A DNA stretch of 64,000 nucleotides from Candidatus Defluviicoccus seviourii (GTDB lineage: Bacteria > Pseudomonadota > Alphaproteobacteria > Rhodospirillales > Defluviicoccaceae), in assembly GCA_900609035.2 (NCBI GenBank), contig UXAT02000003.1, forward strand, positions 57,653 through 121,652, written 5' to 3'. How positions within the stretch are numbered: position 1 is the stretch's first letter; every line of letters begins with the position of its first letter. The notes under the pieces were generated by a model. That model saw only the letters and a program-made list of their open reading frames with translations, searched no databases and was not told where the DNA came from. The position numbers and the translations under genes are program-made. Positions 40,406-50,175 of the stretch are shown one piece after another.

Positions 40406-41606
40406 AGGTCGTGTGCAGGGTTCGTGCCGCGAGTTCGGCGTAAGCCTCGTCGATCAGGACGCTGACCTTGATCTCGGAGGTCGTGATGACCTGGATGTTG
40501 ATCCCCTTGTCGGCAAGGGCGCGGAACATTTGTGCCGCGATGCCGGCATGGCTGCGCATGCCGACGCCAATCACCGAGACCTTGACCACATTGGCATCGG
40601 ACAGCACGTTGCCGTAACCGATGCTGCTCCGGCACTCCTCCAACAGCGCGACGGCGCGCGCCAAGTCGGCCTTGGCGACCGTGAAGGTGAGGTCGGTCGT
40701 GTCGCCCTCGGCCGAGATGTTCTGCACGATCATGTCGACGTTGATGTTCGCTTCGGCCAGCGGGCCGAAAATGCCGGCAGCGACTCCCGGCTTGTCGGCG
40801 ACGCGCAACAGCGTGATCTTCGCTTCGTCGCGGCTGTAGGTGACGCCGCTGACCAGGGCCTGCTCCACGATCTCCTCCTCGCTGACGACCATCGTTCCGG
40901 GCACGTCTTCGAAGCTGGACAACACCTGGACGCGGACGCCGTGGTTCATCGCCAGTTCGACCGAGCGCGTCTGCAGCACCTTGGCGCCCACGGACGCCAT
41001 CTCCAGCATCTCCTCAAAGGTGATCTGGCGCAACTTCCGTGCCCGAGAAACGACCCGCGGATCGCTCGTGTAGACGCCGTCGACGTCGGTGTAGATATCA
41101 CAGCGGTCGGCTTTGAGCGCTGCCGCCAAGGCAACCGCCGTCGTATCAGAGCCACCGCGCCCGAGCGTCGTCACCCGGCCGTCAGCGGCTATTCCCTGGA
41201 AGCCGGCGATCACCGGCACCGTGCCCTCATGCATCGCCCGATCGAGGTCGGAGGCGTCGATGTCCAAGATGCGGGCGCGGCTGTGCGCAGTGTCGGTCCG
41301 GATCGGGATCTGCCAGCCGAGCCAGGAGCGCGCAGGCACGCCCAAATCCTGAAGCGCCATCGCCAGCAAGCCCGCCGTCACCTGCTCGCCGCTGGCGACG
41401 ACGACATCATGCTCGGACGAATCGTGCAGCACGTTTACGGCGTTCGCATAGTCGACGAGCTGATTGGTGGCGCCAGCCATCGCCGAAACGACCACCGCGA
41501 CCTCATGGCCGGCATCGACCGCCCGCTTGACGCGCGCGGCAACGGCTTTGATGCGCTGAACGTCGGCGACCGACGTGCCGCCAAATTTCTTGACCAGCCG
41601 TGGCAT
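40386..41606 (-). CDS. lysC: aspartate kinase
   Basis: 406 residues; phosphorylates aspartate, first step toward lysine, threonine and methionine. Catalytic KKFGGTSVAD at the N-terminus, then GRGGSDTTAVALAAAL near 170 and a CDIYTDVDGVYTSDPR near 188. Two ACT domains fill the C-terminal part (about 265-400), implying feedback control by amino acids. ATG at 41606 is used; the open frame continues to 41669 but the leader is unrelated. Divergent from ubiG. Confidence 0.97.
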   Translation of the reverse strand: MPRLVKKFGGTSVADVQRIKAVAARVKRAVDAGHEVAVVVSAMAGATNQLVDYANAVNVLHDSSEHDVVVASGEQVTAGLLAMALQDLGVPARSWLGWQIPIRTDTAHSRARILDIDASDLDRAMHEGTVPVIAGFQGIAADGRVTTLGRGGSDTTAVALAAALKADRCDIYTDVDGVYTSDPRVVSRARKLRQITFEEMLEMASVGAKVLQTRSVELAMNHGVRVQVLSSFEDVPGTMVVSEEEIVEQALVSGVTYSRDEAKITLLRVADKPGVAAGIFGPLAEANINVDMIVQNISAEGDTTDLTFTVAKADLARAVALLEECRSSIGYGNVLSDANVVKVSVIGVGMRSHAGIAAQMFRALADKGINIQVITTSEIKVSVLIDEAYAELAARTLHTTYGLDAA

Positions 41607-41807
41607 GGGCCTCAACACTGATCCCGAATTACGAGAGATCCACGCACGAGGCTTGTCATTGACGATCAACGAACCTTCTCAGGGACGAACGGGCAGGATC
41701 CCAGAGCGGGTTGCATGCCTCTGCACCTCTCCTAGATACTGGGGAGCGTTTCGGGACGCAAGCGCCGCCATACGTCGAATCGACGTCGGCGTGATCGGAG
41801 AGTCGCA

Positions 41808-42578
41808 ATGACATCCGCTGCCAAGGGGTCGGCTGTGCCTGGGGGCGGCACGGCCTCGGATGACGAGATCGCCCGCTTTGATGCGATGGCGGAAGCGTGG
41901 TGGGACCCGGTGGGGAAGTTCCGTCCGCTGCACGAGCTGAACCCGGTCCGCTTCGATTTCATCCGCGGCGCCGTTGCCCGCCATCGGGCCGTCGATGCCG
42001 CTGCCGCTCTTCCGTTCACGGGCTTGCGCTGTCTCGACCTCGGCTGCGGCGGCGGCCTGATCGCCGAGGAGATGGCGAAGCACGGAGCGACGGTGACCGG
42101 CGTCGATGCCTCGCAGGTGGCAATCCGTGTCGCCCGCGCCCATGCCGAGCGCGAAGGGCTCACGATCGATTATCGGTGCGCGCTGCCTGAAGATGTCGTC
42201 GGCTGGGGTGTTCGCTACGACGTCGTGCTGGCGCTCGAGGTCATCGAGCACGTGCAGAGCCTCGATCTGTTTTTCGAGGCGGTCGGGCAGATCCTCACCC
42301 CGGACGGCCTCTTGGTCGTCGCCACCCTCAACCGGACGCTCTCTTCGCTGGCGCTGGCGAAGATCGGGGCAGAGTACATCCTGCGCTGGCTACCGGCCGG
42401 AACCCACGACTGGCGCAAGTTCGTCCGCCCGTCGGAGCTGGCCCGTGTCCTCCGCCGGCAGGGGTTCGAGGTGGCGGAGATACGCGGGCTGCAGTACCAG
42501 CCGCTGCTCCACCGCTGGTCGCTCGGCAGTGACCTGATGGTCAATTACATCGCTGCCGTCGTCCGCGCCGCCACTTGA
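41808..42578 (+). CDS. ubiG: ubiquinone biosynthesis O-methyltransferase
   Basis: 256 residues. UbiG methylates both hydroxyl groups during ubiquinone formation. The N-terminus has the family block FDAMAEAWWDPVGKFRPLHEL near 26 (first 20 of it), the SAM motif LDLGCGGGLIAEEMAKHGA near 78, and ALEVIEHVQ near 143. The C-terminal HDWRKFVRPSEL is also conserved. A GGAGAG element lies eight bases before the ATG. It is divergent from lysC and convergent with the nitrilase gene. Confidence 0.95.
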   Translation: MTSAAKGSAVPGGGTASDDEIARFDAMAEAWWDPVGKFRPLHELNPVRFDFIRGAVARHRAVDAAAALPFTGLRCLDLGCGGGLIAEEMAKHGATVTGVDASQVAIRVARAHAEREGLTIDYRCALPEDVVGWGVRYDVVLALEVIEHVQSLDLFFEAVGQILTPDGLLVVATLNRTLSSLALAKIGAEYILRWLPAGTHDWRKFVRPSELARVLRRQGFEVAEIRGLQYQPLLHRWSLGSDLMVNYIAAVVRAAT

Positions 42579-42613
42579 TGCGCGCACGGCCCGCTGGTAC
42601 GTGACGCGCCTGC

Positions 42614-43432
42614 TCAGGCAAAAGGGCGTTCGTGCATGAGTGCCGGGATGCGTGCGCGCGCGTCCGCGACCTTGGCCGGGTCGATATCGGCGACGATGAA
42701 GCCCACCTCCTCGCCGGCATCGGCCAGCACTTCCCCCCACGGATCGACGATCAGTGCATGGCCATAGGTCTGGCGGCCCTTGGCGTGGGTGCCGGTCTGC
42801 GCCGGCGCAAAAACGTAACAGCCGTTCTCGATCGCCCGCGCCCGGATCAGGATATGCCAGTGCGCCTGGCCGGTGGTCCGGGTGAACGCCGCCGGGATGG
42901 AGAGGAAGTCAGCGCCCTGATGCGCGAGGTGGCGGTAAAGCTTGGGAAAGCGCAAATCGTAGCAGATCGAAAGGCCGAGCGCGCCCCAAGGCGTCGGCGT
43001 CACCACCGCGCGCGCACCGGCCGCGATCGTGTCCGACTCGCGGTAGCGCTCGCCTGCGCTGAGGTCGACGTCGAACAGGTGGATCTTGTCGTAGCGCGCG
43101 GCGATTTCGCCGCTGGCATCGATCAGATAGGAGCGGTTGGCGATCTTCCCTGCCTCCACCAGCACCGAGAGCGAGCCGACGACCAGCCACACGTCTGCCG
43201 CCCGCGCCAGCTCACGAAAGGCGGCGAGCGCCGGATGCGCCGCCTCGGCACACGCCTTCTGCCGTGCGAGCGCGGTGTCCGGCTCCATCATGCTGACGTT
43301 TTCCGGCAGCAGCACCAGGGCCGCGCCGGCCGCGCGGGCGCGCTGAACGAGCTCGCTCGCGGCCTTGATGTTGGGCTCGAAGTCCCGGCCGGCGTTGGTC
43401 TGGATGCAGGCGACGCGAAAGGGCCCGCTCAT
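42614..43432 (-). CDS. carbon-nitrogen hydrolase (Nit1-like amidase)
   Basis: 272 residues. The Glu-Lys-Cys triad of the nitrilase superfamily can be seen: glutamate in LVLLPENVSMM near 43, lysine in RYDKIHLFDVD near 116, and cysteine in LSICYDLRFPKLYR near 155. LFDVDLSAGERYRESD is typical of the Nit1/deaminated-glutathione amidase branch, which repairs deaminated glutathione. It overlaps the grxC stop by four bases, so a thiol-related pair is likely. Exact substrate inferred from family only. Confidence 0.9.
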   Translation of the reverse strand: MSGPFRVACIQTNAGRDFEPNIKAASELVQRARAAGAALVLLPENVSMMEPDTALARQKACAEAAHPALAAFRELARAADVWLVVGSLSVLVEAGKIANRSYLIDASGEIAARYDKIHLFDVDLSAGERYRESDTIAAGARAVVTPTPWGALGLSICYDLRFPKLYRHLAHQGADFLSIPAAFTRTTGQAHWHILIRARAIENGCYVFAPAQTGTHAKGRQTYGHALIVDPWGEVLADAGEEVGFIVADIDPAKVADARARIPALMHERPFA

Positions 43433-43716
43433 GCGGGGTCCGCTCCAGCCGCATTCTCCGGTGCATCGAGCAGCGCCTGCAGCTGGCCGGCCCGGTCGAG
43501 CTCTGCCAGCTGATCGGAGCCGCCGATGTGGCGACCGTTGATGAAGATCTGCGGCACCGTCTGGGCGCCACCGGCACGCTGCACCATCTCCTGGCGCCGC
43601 TTTGGATCCATCACCACGTCGATCTCCTCGAACGGGATGTTGCGGTCCTGCAACAGCCGCTTGGCGCGGTGGCAGTAGCCGCAGTAGGGGGAGGCATAGA
43701 TCTCGACAGTCGCCAT
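43429..43716 (-). CDS. grxC: glutaredoxin 3 (dithiol)
   Basis: 95 residues from ATG 43716. It starts MATVEIYASPYCGYCHRAKRL-like, with the redox pair in SPYCGYCHRAK (residues about 9-19), and has TVPQIFINGRHIGGSD near 58 for glutathione binding. A longer frame up to 43827 adds an unrelated leader and is rejected. It precedes the Nit1-like amidase and is downstream of comF, all on the minus strand. Confidence 0.95.
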   Translation of the reverse strand: MATVEIYASPYCGYCHRAKRLLQDRNIPFEEIDVVMDPKRRQEMVQRAGGAQTVPQIFINGRHIGGSDQLAELDRAGQLQALLDAPENAAGADPA

Positions 43717-43823
43717 GTCCGGTGTCCCACTTGTTACCTTAGCCAATATCGGCGTTTCCCGTGCCGCATCAAAGCGGTTGTCGGGGTGGCGCGGGCAGTC
43801 CGAAAAGCCTAGAGCCGCAATAC

Positions 43824-44582
43824 TCAAACCCTCTCTGGGCGGACGACCCGCGCCAGCGTCAGCACGTCGACGGCGCTAGCACCTGCGTCCAGAAGCGCCT
43901 GCGCGCAGGCGTCAACGGTGGCGCCGGTCGTTAGAACGTCATCGATCAGCAGGACCCGCAGATCCTTGATCCGGTCGCTGCGGGCCGCAGGGACGGAGAT
44001 TGCGCCCTTCACGGTCCGCGCCCGATCCTTCGCGCCCATCCCCGCGAGGCGCGCCGTCCGCCGCTGCCGGCGCAGCAGGTCGACTTCCACTTCGAGCCCG
44101 GCGGCGCGGCCGATCGCTTGCGCCAACAGCGCTGCCTGGTTGTAGCGGCGGCGCAAAAGGCGTGTCCAATGCAGCGGTACCGGCGCAATCAGGTCGGCGT
44201 CAGCGAGCAGGTCGCGGCCGGCGTGGCCCATCCAGCTTGCAAACAAGGGTGCCGCGTCGGTGCGGTCGGCGTACTTGAACATCAAGATCATGTGCCGACT
44301 TGCGTCGTCGTATGCAAGGCTTGAGCGTGCCCGGGCATAAACATGCGGCCTGCGGACACAGCGGCCACACAGGGCGCCATCGCTCTCCTCGACGTCAAAC
44401 GGCCGTCCGCAGGCGCTGCACAGGGGGTGCTCGATGAAGCGAAGCCGCCCCCAGCACGCCGCGCACAGCGTGTGCGGATCGTCGACCACGCTGCCGCAAC
44501 TTAAGCATTGCGGCGGCAGCACGAGATCGATCAGGCTGCGTCCGATCCAGCTCAGCTTGCTCGTGATTGCCGTTGCCAGCAT
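43824..44582 (-). CDS. ComF family phosphoribosyltransferase-like protein
   Basis: 252 residues. An N-terminal double zinc-finger-like region has cysteine pairs CLSCGS, CAACW, CSACGRPF and CGRC (about residues 27-75). The C-terminal half is a type I PRTase fold with VPLHWTRLLRRRYNQA near 135 and the PRPP loop VLLIDDVLTTGATVDAC near 215. ComF proteins are linked to DNA uptake and recombination. The start is ATG 44582; the frame runs open to 46115 through an oppositely oriented methyltransferase and sfsA, which is a high-GC artefact. Confidence 0.9.
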   Translation of the reverse strand: MLATAITSKLSWIGRSLIDLVLPPQCLSCGSVVDDPHTLCAACWGRLRFIEHPLCSACGRPFDVEESDGALCGRCVRRPHVYARARSSLAYDDASRHMILMFKYADRTDAAPLFASWMGHAGRDLLADADLIAPVPLHWTRLLRRRYNQAALLAQAIGRAAGLEVEVDLLRRQRRTARLAGMGAKDRARTVKGAISVPAARSDRIKDLRVLLIDDVLTTGATVDACAQALLDAGASAVDVLTLARVVRPERV

Positions 44583-44696
44583 GCTCGCAGCGTGAGGCCT
44601 CCTGCCCTCGGTGATGGATTCAGACACGGGTTGCGCGCGCAGGCGCCCTCTGCTCCCATATACGATAGCACGACGTGCCGATCCAAGGGGCTGAGG

Positions 44697-45635
44697 ATGC
44701 AGGACAGCGGCGACGACGATCGCATGAGGCGCATGCACGTGTTCGACCGCCGCGCGGTGCGTCAGCACCGTGAACGCGCGGCGGCCGGCCTCAATCGGCA
44801 CGACTTTCTGTTGCGCGAGGTCGGCGAACGGCTGGCCGACCGGCTCAGCGACGTGCGCCGCACCTTCCCACTTGCGCTCGATCTCGGCTGTCACTCCGGC
44901 CAACTGGCGCAGGTGCTGGCCGGCCGCGGCGGTATCGAGACGCTGGTGCAGACGGATCTGGCACCAGCGATGGTGCGCCGGACCGAAGGGCTCCGGGTCG
45001 CCGCCGATGAGGAGGCACTGCCTTTCGCTGCCGCCAGCTTCGATCTGGTCATGAGCCTGATGAGCCTGCACTGGGTCAACGACCTGCCGGGCACGCTGAT
45101 GCAGATCCGCCGCTGCCTCAAGCCGGACGGCCTGTTTCTCGGAGCGATGCTGGGCGGAACGACCCTCACGGAGTTGCGCCAAGCCTTGCATGCGGCGGAG
45201 ATCGAGGGTGAGGGCGGCCTGAGCCCGCGCGTCTCGCCGTTTGCCGATGCCCGCGATGCCGGCAATCTCCTGCAGCGCGCCGGCTTTGCGCTCGCGGTGG
45301 CGGATGCGGAGACCGTGACCGTCTCCTATGCCGACCCCTTGGCCTTGATCAAGGATCTGCGCGGCATGGGCGAGACCAACGCGGTGCGCGGCCGGCGTCT
45401 TCAATGCAGCCGGCGGGCGATGCTGTTGGCGGCACTCGATCACTATCGACGCGCGTTCGCCGGCGCCGATGGCCGCATCCCGGCAACGTTTCAGGTCATC
45501 TTCCTCATCGGCTGGGCGCCGCATCCGGATCAGCAGCGGGCGCTCAAGCCGGGCTCGGCCCGCGCGCGGCTGGCGGATGCCCTTGAATCCACCCTTGCAC
45601 CGCCGGCGCCAAACGCCGACCGTGGCGCACCTTAA
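44697..45635 (+). CDS. SAM-dependent methyltransferase, NDUFAF5-like
   Basis: 312 residues. It opens with VFDRRAVRQHRERAAAG, then a Rossmann SAM site LALDLGCHSGQLAQVLAGRG near 62 and ADEEALPFAAASFDLVMSLM near 104. SLHWVNDLPGTLMQIRRCLK and DGLFLGAMLGGTTLTEL are characteristic of the family that includes human NDUFAF5, a complex I assembly factor, and resembles BioC. The start is ATG 44697 after AAGGGG. Divergent from comF. Confidence 0.87.
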   Translation: MQDSGDDDRMRRMHVFDRRAVRQHRERAAAGLNRHDFLLREVGERLADRLSDVRRTFPLALDLGCHSGQLAQVLAGRGGIETLVQTDLAPAMVRRTEGLRVAADEEALPFAAASFDLVMSLMSLHWVNDLPGTLMQIRRCLKPDGLFLGAMLGGTTLTELRQALHAAEIEGEGGLSPRVSPFADARDAGNLLQRAGFALAVADAETVTVSYADPLALIKDLRGMGETNAVRGRRLQCSRRAMLLAALDHYRRAFAGADGRIPATFQVIFLIGWAPHPDQQRALKPGSARARLADALESTLAPPAPNADRGAP

Positions 45636-45674
45636 GAACCCCATCAAGGCGCAGGCACGTCCGCCGGAGAACCC

Positions 45675-46391
45675 ATGCAGTTCAGCCAACCCTTGCTCCG
45701 TGGCACCCTCGTCAAGCGCTACAAGCGCTTTTTCGCCGAGGTTGCGCTCGCAGATGGCTCGGTGGTGACGGCGCACTGCCCCAACCCCGGCTCGATGTTG
45801 AGCGTCAACACGCCCGGATCGGTGGTCTGGCTGTCGGAAGCCACCAATCCGGCGCGGACGCTGAAATACACCTGGGAACTGATCGAGGTCGGCGACACCC
45901 TCGTCGGCGTCAACACCAACCTTCCCAACCGCCTGGCGGTCGAAGCCGTGCAGGACGGCGCGATTCCGGCGCTTGCCGGCTACGAGCGACTGCGGCGCGA
46001 GGTCCGCTACGGGACGGGCAGCCGCATTGATCTCTTGCTGGAAGATGGCCAACGACCCACATGCTTTGTTGAAATCAAGAATGTCACCTTGAGGCGAGGA
46101 GCGGGGGCGACGCAACCTGTCGAGTTTCCGGATTCAGTGACGGAGCGCGGCTTGAAGCACCTTCACGAGCTCATGGCGGTCGCGCAGGCTGGCCAGCGGT
46201 CGGTGATGCTGTTCATTGCTCAGCGCAGCGACGCGCCGTCCTTCCGTGTCGCCGCCGATATCGATCCGCGCTACGCGCAAGCGTTGCAACAAGCGGTTGT
46301 GGCGGGCGTTGAGGTGCTGTGCTACTCTTGTGATGTTTCGCCCGCAGGTGTCCGGGTGACGGCGCCGGTCACGATCGAGCTGCCGGCATGA
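45675..46391 (+). CDS. sfsA: SfsA family DNA/RNA nuclease-like protein
   Basis: 238 residues, standard length. Family landmarks are GTLVKRYKRFFAEVALADGS near 10, the HCPNPGSM motif near 34, VGVNTNLPNRLAVEA near 76, and the nuclease-like core SRIDLLLEDGQRPTCFVEIK near 115 with KNVTL after it. SfsA was named for sugar fermentation stimulation, but its fold and conserved acidic residues point to a nuclease. The map gene follows 66 bases downstream, an arrangement common in this class. Confidence 0.93.
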   Translation: MQFSQPLLRGTLVKRYKRFFAEVALADGSVVTAHCPNPGSMLSVNTPGSVVWLSEATNPARTLKYTWELIEVGDTLVGVNTNLPNRLAVEAVQDGAIPALAGYERLRREVRYGTGSRIDLLLEDGQRPTCFVEIKNVTLRRGAGATQPVEFPDSVTERGLKHLHELMAVAQAGQRSVMLFIAQRSDAPSFRVAADIDPRYAQALQQAVVAGVEVLCYSCDVSPAGVRVTAPVTIELPA

Positions 46392-46457
46392 GCAGCGGGC
46401 CGGTGTCGCCATGAAGCGGGCGATAAGGACGACTTATGGGATGATTGTCGACAAGGA

Positions 46458-47279
46458 ATGAACGACGTGCGGCGAGCTTATGCGACCAGCCTCGGTCGAT
46501 CGATCAAGATTCACGACGCCGAAAGCTTTGACGGCATGCGTGCGGCCGGCCAACTGGCGGCGGAGACGCTCGATTTCATTGCCCCGCACGTCGTCCCCGG
46601 CGTCCGCACGGACGAGCTTGACCGGCTGTGCGAGACCTTCATCCGCGATCACGGCGCGATTTCGGCTCCTCTCAACTATCGCGGTTTTCCGAAGTCGATC
46701 TGCACATCCATCAACCACGTCGTCTGCCACGGCATTCCCGGGCCGAAGCGGCTGCAGGAAGGTGATATCGTCAACATCGACGTCACTCCGATCGTCGGTG
46801 GCTGGCACGGCGATACCAGCCGCATGTTCGGCGTCGGACGGATTGGCGTAAAGGCGCAGCGTCTGATCGACGTCACCTTCGAGGCCATGTGGCGCGGCAT
46901 CCACGTTGTCCGTCCGGGTGCCACCGTCGGCGACATCGGCGACGCCATCCAGACCTACGTCGAGGCGCAGCGCTTCTCCGTCGTCCGCGACTTCTGCGGT
47001 CATGGGGTCGGCCGCATTTTTCACGATGCGCCCAACATCCCGCATTTCGGCGAGGCCGGCGACGGCCCAGTCCTGCGCGAGGGCATGTTCTTCACCATCG
47101 AGCCGATGATCAACGCCGGCCGCTGGGAAATCAAAGTGTTGAATGACGGCTGGACGGCGGTCACCAAGGATCGCTCGCTGTCGGCGCAGTTCGAGCACTC
47201 GATCGGCGTCACGGCGACCGGCTACGAGGTCTTTACCTTGTTAGCCGGCCAGGGGGAGCCTGCGCTCGACAACGCTTAA
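46458..47279 (+). CDS. map: methionine aminopeptidase, type I
   Basis: 273 residues; removes the initiator methionine. Metal ligands and catalytic residues lie in VVCHGIPGPKRLQEGDIVNI with DVTPIVGGWHGDTSRMF following (aspartates near 108 and 119), GHGVGRIFHDAPNIPHF near 182 (histidine) and MFFTIEPMIN near 215 (glutamate), with the last glutamate in FEHSIGVT. There is no N-terminal zinc finger, so it is the short bacterial type. The AAGGA is very close to the ATG at 46458; a GTG at 46467 would have better spacing. Confidence 0.96.
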   Translation: MNDVRRAYATSLGRSIKIHDAESFDGMRAAGQLAAETLDFIAPHVVPGVRTDELDRLCETFIRDHGAISAPLNYRGFPKSICTSINHVVCHGIPGPKRLQEGDIVNIDVTPIVGGWHGDTSRMFGVGRIGVKAQRLIDVTFEAMWRGIHVVRPGATVGDIGDAIQTYVEAQRFSVVRDFCGHGVGRIFHDAPNIPHFGEAGDGPVLREGMFFTIEPMINAGRWEIKVLNDGWTAVTKDRSLSAQFEHSIGVTATGYEVFTLLAGQGEPALDNA

Positions 47280-47293
47280 AGGGCGAACGGGGC

Positions 47294-48067
47294 GTGACCA
47301 AGGACAGCGCGGGACGCAAGGGCGTAACCGGGCGCTCGCAGGGTGCGGCCGAAGAGTCGGTTGCGGATAGCGTCAGCGCGGCGGCGAAAGCGCTGCTGCC
47401 GCTGCATGCGGATCACCGCCAGCGGCTGCGCGAGCGTTTCCTTAAATCCGATACCGATGCGTTTCCCGACTACGAGCTCCTGGAGCTGTTGCTGTTCTAC
47501 GCGATCGACCGCGTCGACGTGAAACCGCTCGCCAAGGAGCTGTTGCGGGACTTCGGCTCCCTGGGTGCCATCCTCGCCGCCGAGCCCGCCCGGCTGTTGC
47601 AGTACAAGCGCGTCAACGAGCGGACGCTGGCGCTGTTCAAGGCGCTCAAGGAAACGGGCCGGCGGCTCGGCCGCGCCGAGATCGAGGACCGGCCGCTCCT
47701 CTCGTCCTGGGATGCGCTTGTCAACTACTGCCGGGTGACGCTGGCCGATGAAGCCACGGAGCGGTTTCACGTCCTCTACCTCAACCGCAAGAACCGCTTG
47801 ATTGCGGATGAGCAGCAGCAGCGCGGCACGGTTGACCACACGCCGGTCTATCCGCGCGAGGTCGTCAAGCGCGCGCTTGAGTTGGGGGCGACGGCGGTCA
47901 TCCTCGTCCACAACCACCCCTCCGGCGACCCAACGCCATCGCAGGCGGATATCGACATGACCCGCACGATCAAGGAAGCCGGCGACATCATCGGCATCTC
48001 GGTCTACGACCACATCATCGTCGGCCGCACCGGTGCTCAGTCGCTGCGCAGCTTGGGCGTGCTCTGA
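47294..48067 (+). CDS. radC: RadC family JAB1/MPN domain protein
   Basis: 257 residues, GTG start at 47294, fifteen bases after map. A helix-hairpin-helix-type N-terminal region has LLELLLFYAIDRVDVKPLA near 58, and the C-terminal JAMM metalloprotease-like motif reads VILVHNHPSGDPTPSQAD near 200 (histidines and aspartate complete). Called DNA repair protein RadC historically, but the repair role is not supported and the molecular job is unknown. The first 35 residues are a variable polar leader. Confidence 0.92.
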   Translation: MTKDSAGRKGVTGRSQGAAEESVADSVSAAAKALLPLHADHRQRLRERFLKSDTDAFPDYELLELLLFYAIDRVDVKPLAKELLRDFGSLGAILAAEPARLLQYKRVNERTLALFKALKETGRRLGRAEIEDRPLLSSWDALVNYCRVTLADEATERFHVLYLNRKNRLIADEQQQRGTVDHTPVYPREVVKRALELGATAVILVHNHPSGDPTPSQADIDMTRTIKEAGDIIGISVYDHIIVGRTGAQSLRSLGVL

Positions 48068-48159
48068 AGCGGCTCGCGCCCGTGCCCGCCACTCGATGCG
48101 CGGAACGAGTCCGCGCATGACGGGTTAAAGGCTAGAGCGCCATCCCTATTGTCGTCGTC

Positions 48160-48182
48160 ATGGCCGGGCTTGTCCCGGCCAT
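48160..48182. repeat. extragenic palindrome of the [14 protein letters not shown] type
   Basis: ATGGCCGGG at 48160-48168 and CCCGGCCAT at 48174-48182 form a perfect nine-base inverted repeat around CTTGT. This element is scattered through many alphaproteobacterial genomes in intergenic regions and is often mistranslated as MAGLVPAI. Here it lies between radC and uvrC and creates a false upstream start for uvrC. It may act as a transcript-end hairpin. Confidence 0.75.
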
Positions 48183-48258
48183 CAAGGGGTCGGAGCGCTC
48201 CGCCGGCCTGCGCCTTGGCGTTGACCGGCCGGGTCGGTGGCACCAGATTACGGACGGC

Positions 48259-50175
48259 ATGGTTGACCCTTCAGATGCCGCCGCCGAACCCACCGCTAAC
48301 CTCGCCGCCGACCCCGGCGACGCGCAGCCCGCGCCGCGTGGCGCCGCGGTAATCGCCGCCTATGTGCGGACGCTTCCCAACGTGCCCGGCGTCTACCGCA
48401 TGCTCGACGCCGAGGGCGGCGTGCTTTACGTCGGCAAGGCGCGCGATCTCAAGAAGCGCGTCGCCAACTACACCAGTCCGGATCGCCTCAATCTGCGGTT
48501 GAACCGAATGGTTGCGGCGACCGTGGCGATGGAGTTCGTCACCACTCATACCGAGGTCGAGGCGCTGCTGCTTGAATCGAACCTGATCAAGCGCCTCAAG
48601 CCCCGCTACAACATCCTCCTGCGCGACGACAAGTCGTTTCCGGCCATCCTCCTGACCGGCGATCATGCCTTTCCGCAGGTCTTGAAGCACCGCGGTGCGC
48701 ACAGCCGAAAGGGCGAGTACTTCGGTCCGTTCGCCTCCGGCTGGGCCGTCAACAAGACACTGGCCGCCCTGCAGCGCGCCTTTCTCCTGCGCACGTGTTC
48801 CGATGCGGTGTTTCAGGCCCGGACCCGGCCGTGCCTGTTGCATCAGATCAAGCGCTGTTCGGCGCCTTGCGTCGGCCGCGTCAGTGCCGAGGACTATGCC
48901 GTTCTCGTGGCGCAAGCGCGCGCCTTCCTCAGCGGCGGCAGCCAGGAGGTGCAGCGCGATCTGGCGCGCAAGATGGAAGAGGCGAGCGCCGAACTCCGCT
49001 TCGAGGACGCCGCCACCTATCGCGACCGGGTTCGTGCTCTCACCGCCGTGCAGTCGCAGCAGGACATCAACCTCTCCGGCATCGGCGACGCCGACGTCAT
49101 CGCCGCCGAGCAGGTCGCCGGCACCACGGCGGTCCAGGTCTTCTTCTTCCGCGGCGGCTGCAACTACGGCAACCGCGTCTACTTTCCGCAGCATGGTGCC
49201 GATGAGGAGGTGGCGGCCGTCCTGGAGGCGTTCATCGGCCAGTTCTATGCAAGGCATCCGCCGCCACCGCTGGTGCTGACCAGCCAGCCGTTGCCGAACG
49301 CGGATCTGGCCCAGGCAGCGCTCACGGTCCGTGCGGCACGGCCGGTCAGGCTGCATGCGCCGCAACGGGGCACCAAGCTGCACTTGATCAATCTGGCGCT
49401 GATCAACGCCCGCGACGCGCTGAGCCGAAGGCTGGCCGAAAGCGCGTCGCATCGTCGCCTGCTTGAGGGCCTGGCCGGGCTCTTCGATCTCGATGCTCCG
49501 CCGGCACGGATCGAGGTCTACGACAACAGCCACGTCGCCGGTACCGATGCCGTCGGCGCGATGATCGTCTCCGGCCCCGACGGGCTGATCAGGAACGCCT
49601 ACCGCAAGTTCACCATCCGCAGCGCAGCCATCACGCCCGGCGACGATTACGCGATGATGCGCGAGGTGTTGCGCCGCCGCTTCGGCCGCGCGCTGGCGGA
49701 GGATCCGGAGCGGACACAGAACCCGTGGCCGGACCTGGTGCTGATCGACGGCGGTGCCGGCCAGCTTAACGCGGCCTGCGAGGTGCTCGATGATCTCGGC
49801 CTGCATGCAATCACGCTCGCCGCGATCGCCAAGGGGCCGGAGCGCAACGCCGGCCGGGAGCGGATCTTCCTCCGCAACCGGCCGCCGCTGCAGCCGCAGA
49901 TCAACGATCCGGTGCTGCATTTCCTGCAGCGGCTGCGGGACGAGGCGCATCGCTTCGTGATCGGCAGTCACCGCGCCCGGCGTTCAGCCCGCCTCGGCCG
50001 CTCGCAGCTGGATGAGATCCCCGGCATCGGTGCCCACCGCAAGAAGGCGCTCTTGCACCATTTTGGCTCCGCGCAGGCGGTCGCTGCGGCCGGCTGTCCC
50101 GATCTTGAGGCGGTGCCGGGGATCAGTCGGGCGATCGCAAAGAAAATCTATGATTGGTTTCACCCGCAGGGCTAA
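48259..50175 (+). CDS. uvrC: excinuclease ABC subunit C
   Basis: 638 residues from ATG 48259. UvrC makes both incisions in nucleotide excision repair. The GIY-YIG nuclease domain is near residue 38 ([20 protein letters not shown]), the UVR motif around 240 ([20 protein letters not shown]), the RNase H-like second nuclease domain near 415 ([20 protein letters not shown]) with [14 protein letters not shown] near 495, and a C-terminal helix-hairpin-helix ([16 protein letters not shown]). The frame is open from 48160, but those first codons come from the palindromic repeat. Confidence 0.96.
   Translation: MVDPSDAAAEPTANLAADPGDAQPAPRGAAVIAAYVRTLPNVPGVYRMLDAEGGVLYVGKARDLKKRVANYTSPDRLNLRLNRMVAATVAMEFVTTHTEVEALLLESNLIKRLKPRYNILLRDDKSFPAILLTGDHAFPQVLKHRGAHSRKGEYFGPFASGWAVNKTLAALQRAFLLRTCSDAVFQARTRPCLLHQIKRCSAPCVGRVSAEDYAVLVAQARAFLSGGSQEVQRDLARKMEEASAELRFEDAATYRDRVRALTAVQSQQDINLSGIGDADVIAAEQVAGTTAVQVFFFRGGCNYGNRVYFPQHGADEEVAAVLEAFIGQFYARHPPPPLVLTSQPLPNADLAQAALTVRAARPVRLHAPQRGTKLHLINLALINARDALSRRLAESASHRRLLEGLAGLFDLDAPPARIEVYDNSHVAGTDAVGAMIVSGPDGLIRNAYRKFTIRSAAITPGDDYAMMREVLRRRFGRALAEDPERTQNPWPDLVLIDGGAGQLNAACEVLDDLGLHAITLAAIAKGPERNAGRERIFLRNRPPLQPQINDPVLHFLQRLRDEAHRFVIGSHRARRSARLGRSQLDEIPGIGAHRKKALLHHFGSAQAVAAAGCPDLEAVPGISRAIAKKIYDWFHPQG

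Noticed and set aside
44583..46115. N-terminal extension of ComF of about 500 residues
   Set aside because: Runs antisense through the NDUFAF5-like and sfsA genes; ComF homologues begin at 44582.
48160..48258. upstream start of uvrC giving MAGLVPAI
   Set aside because: The codons come from a dispersed palindrome; the family N-terminus begins after ATG 48259.
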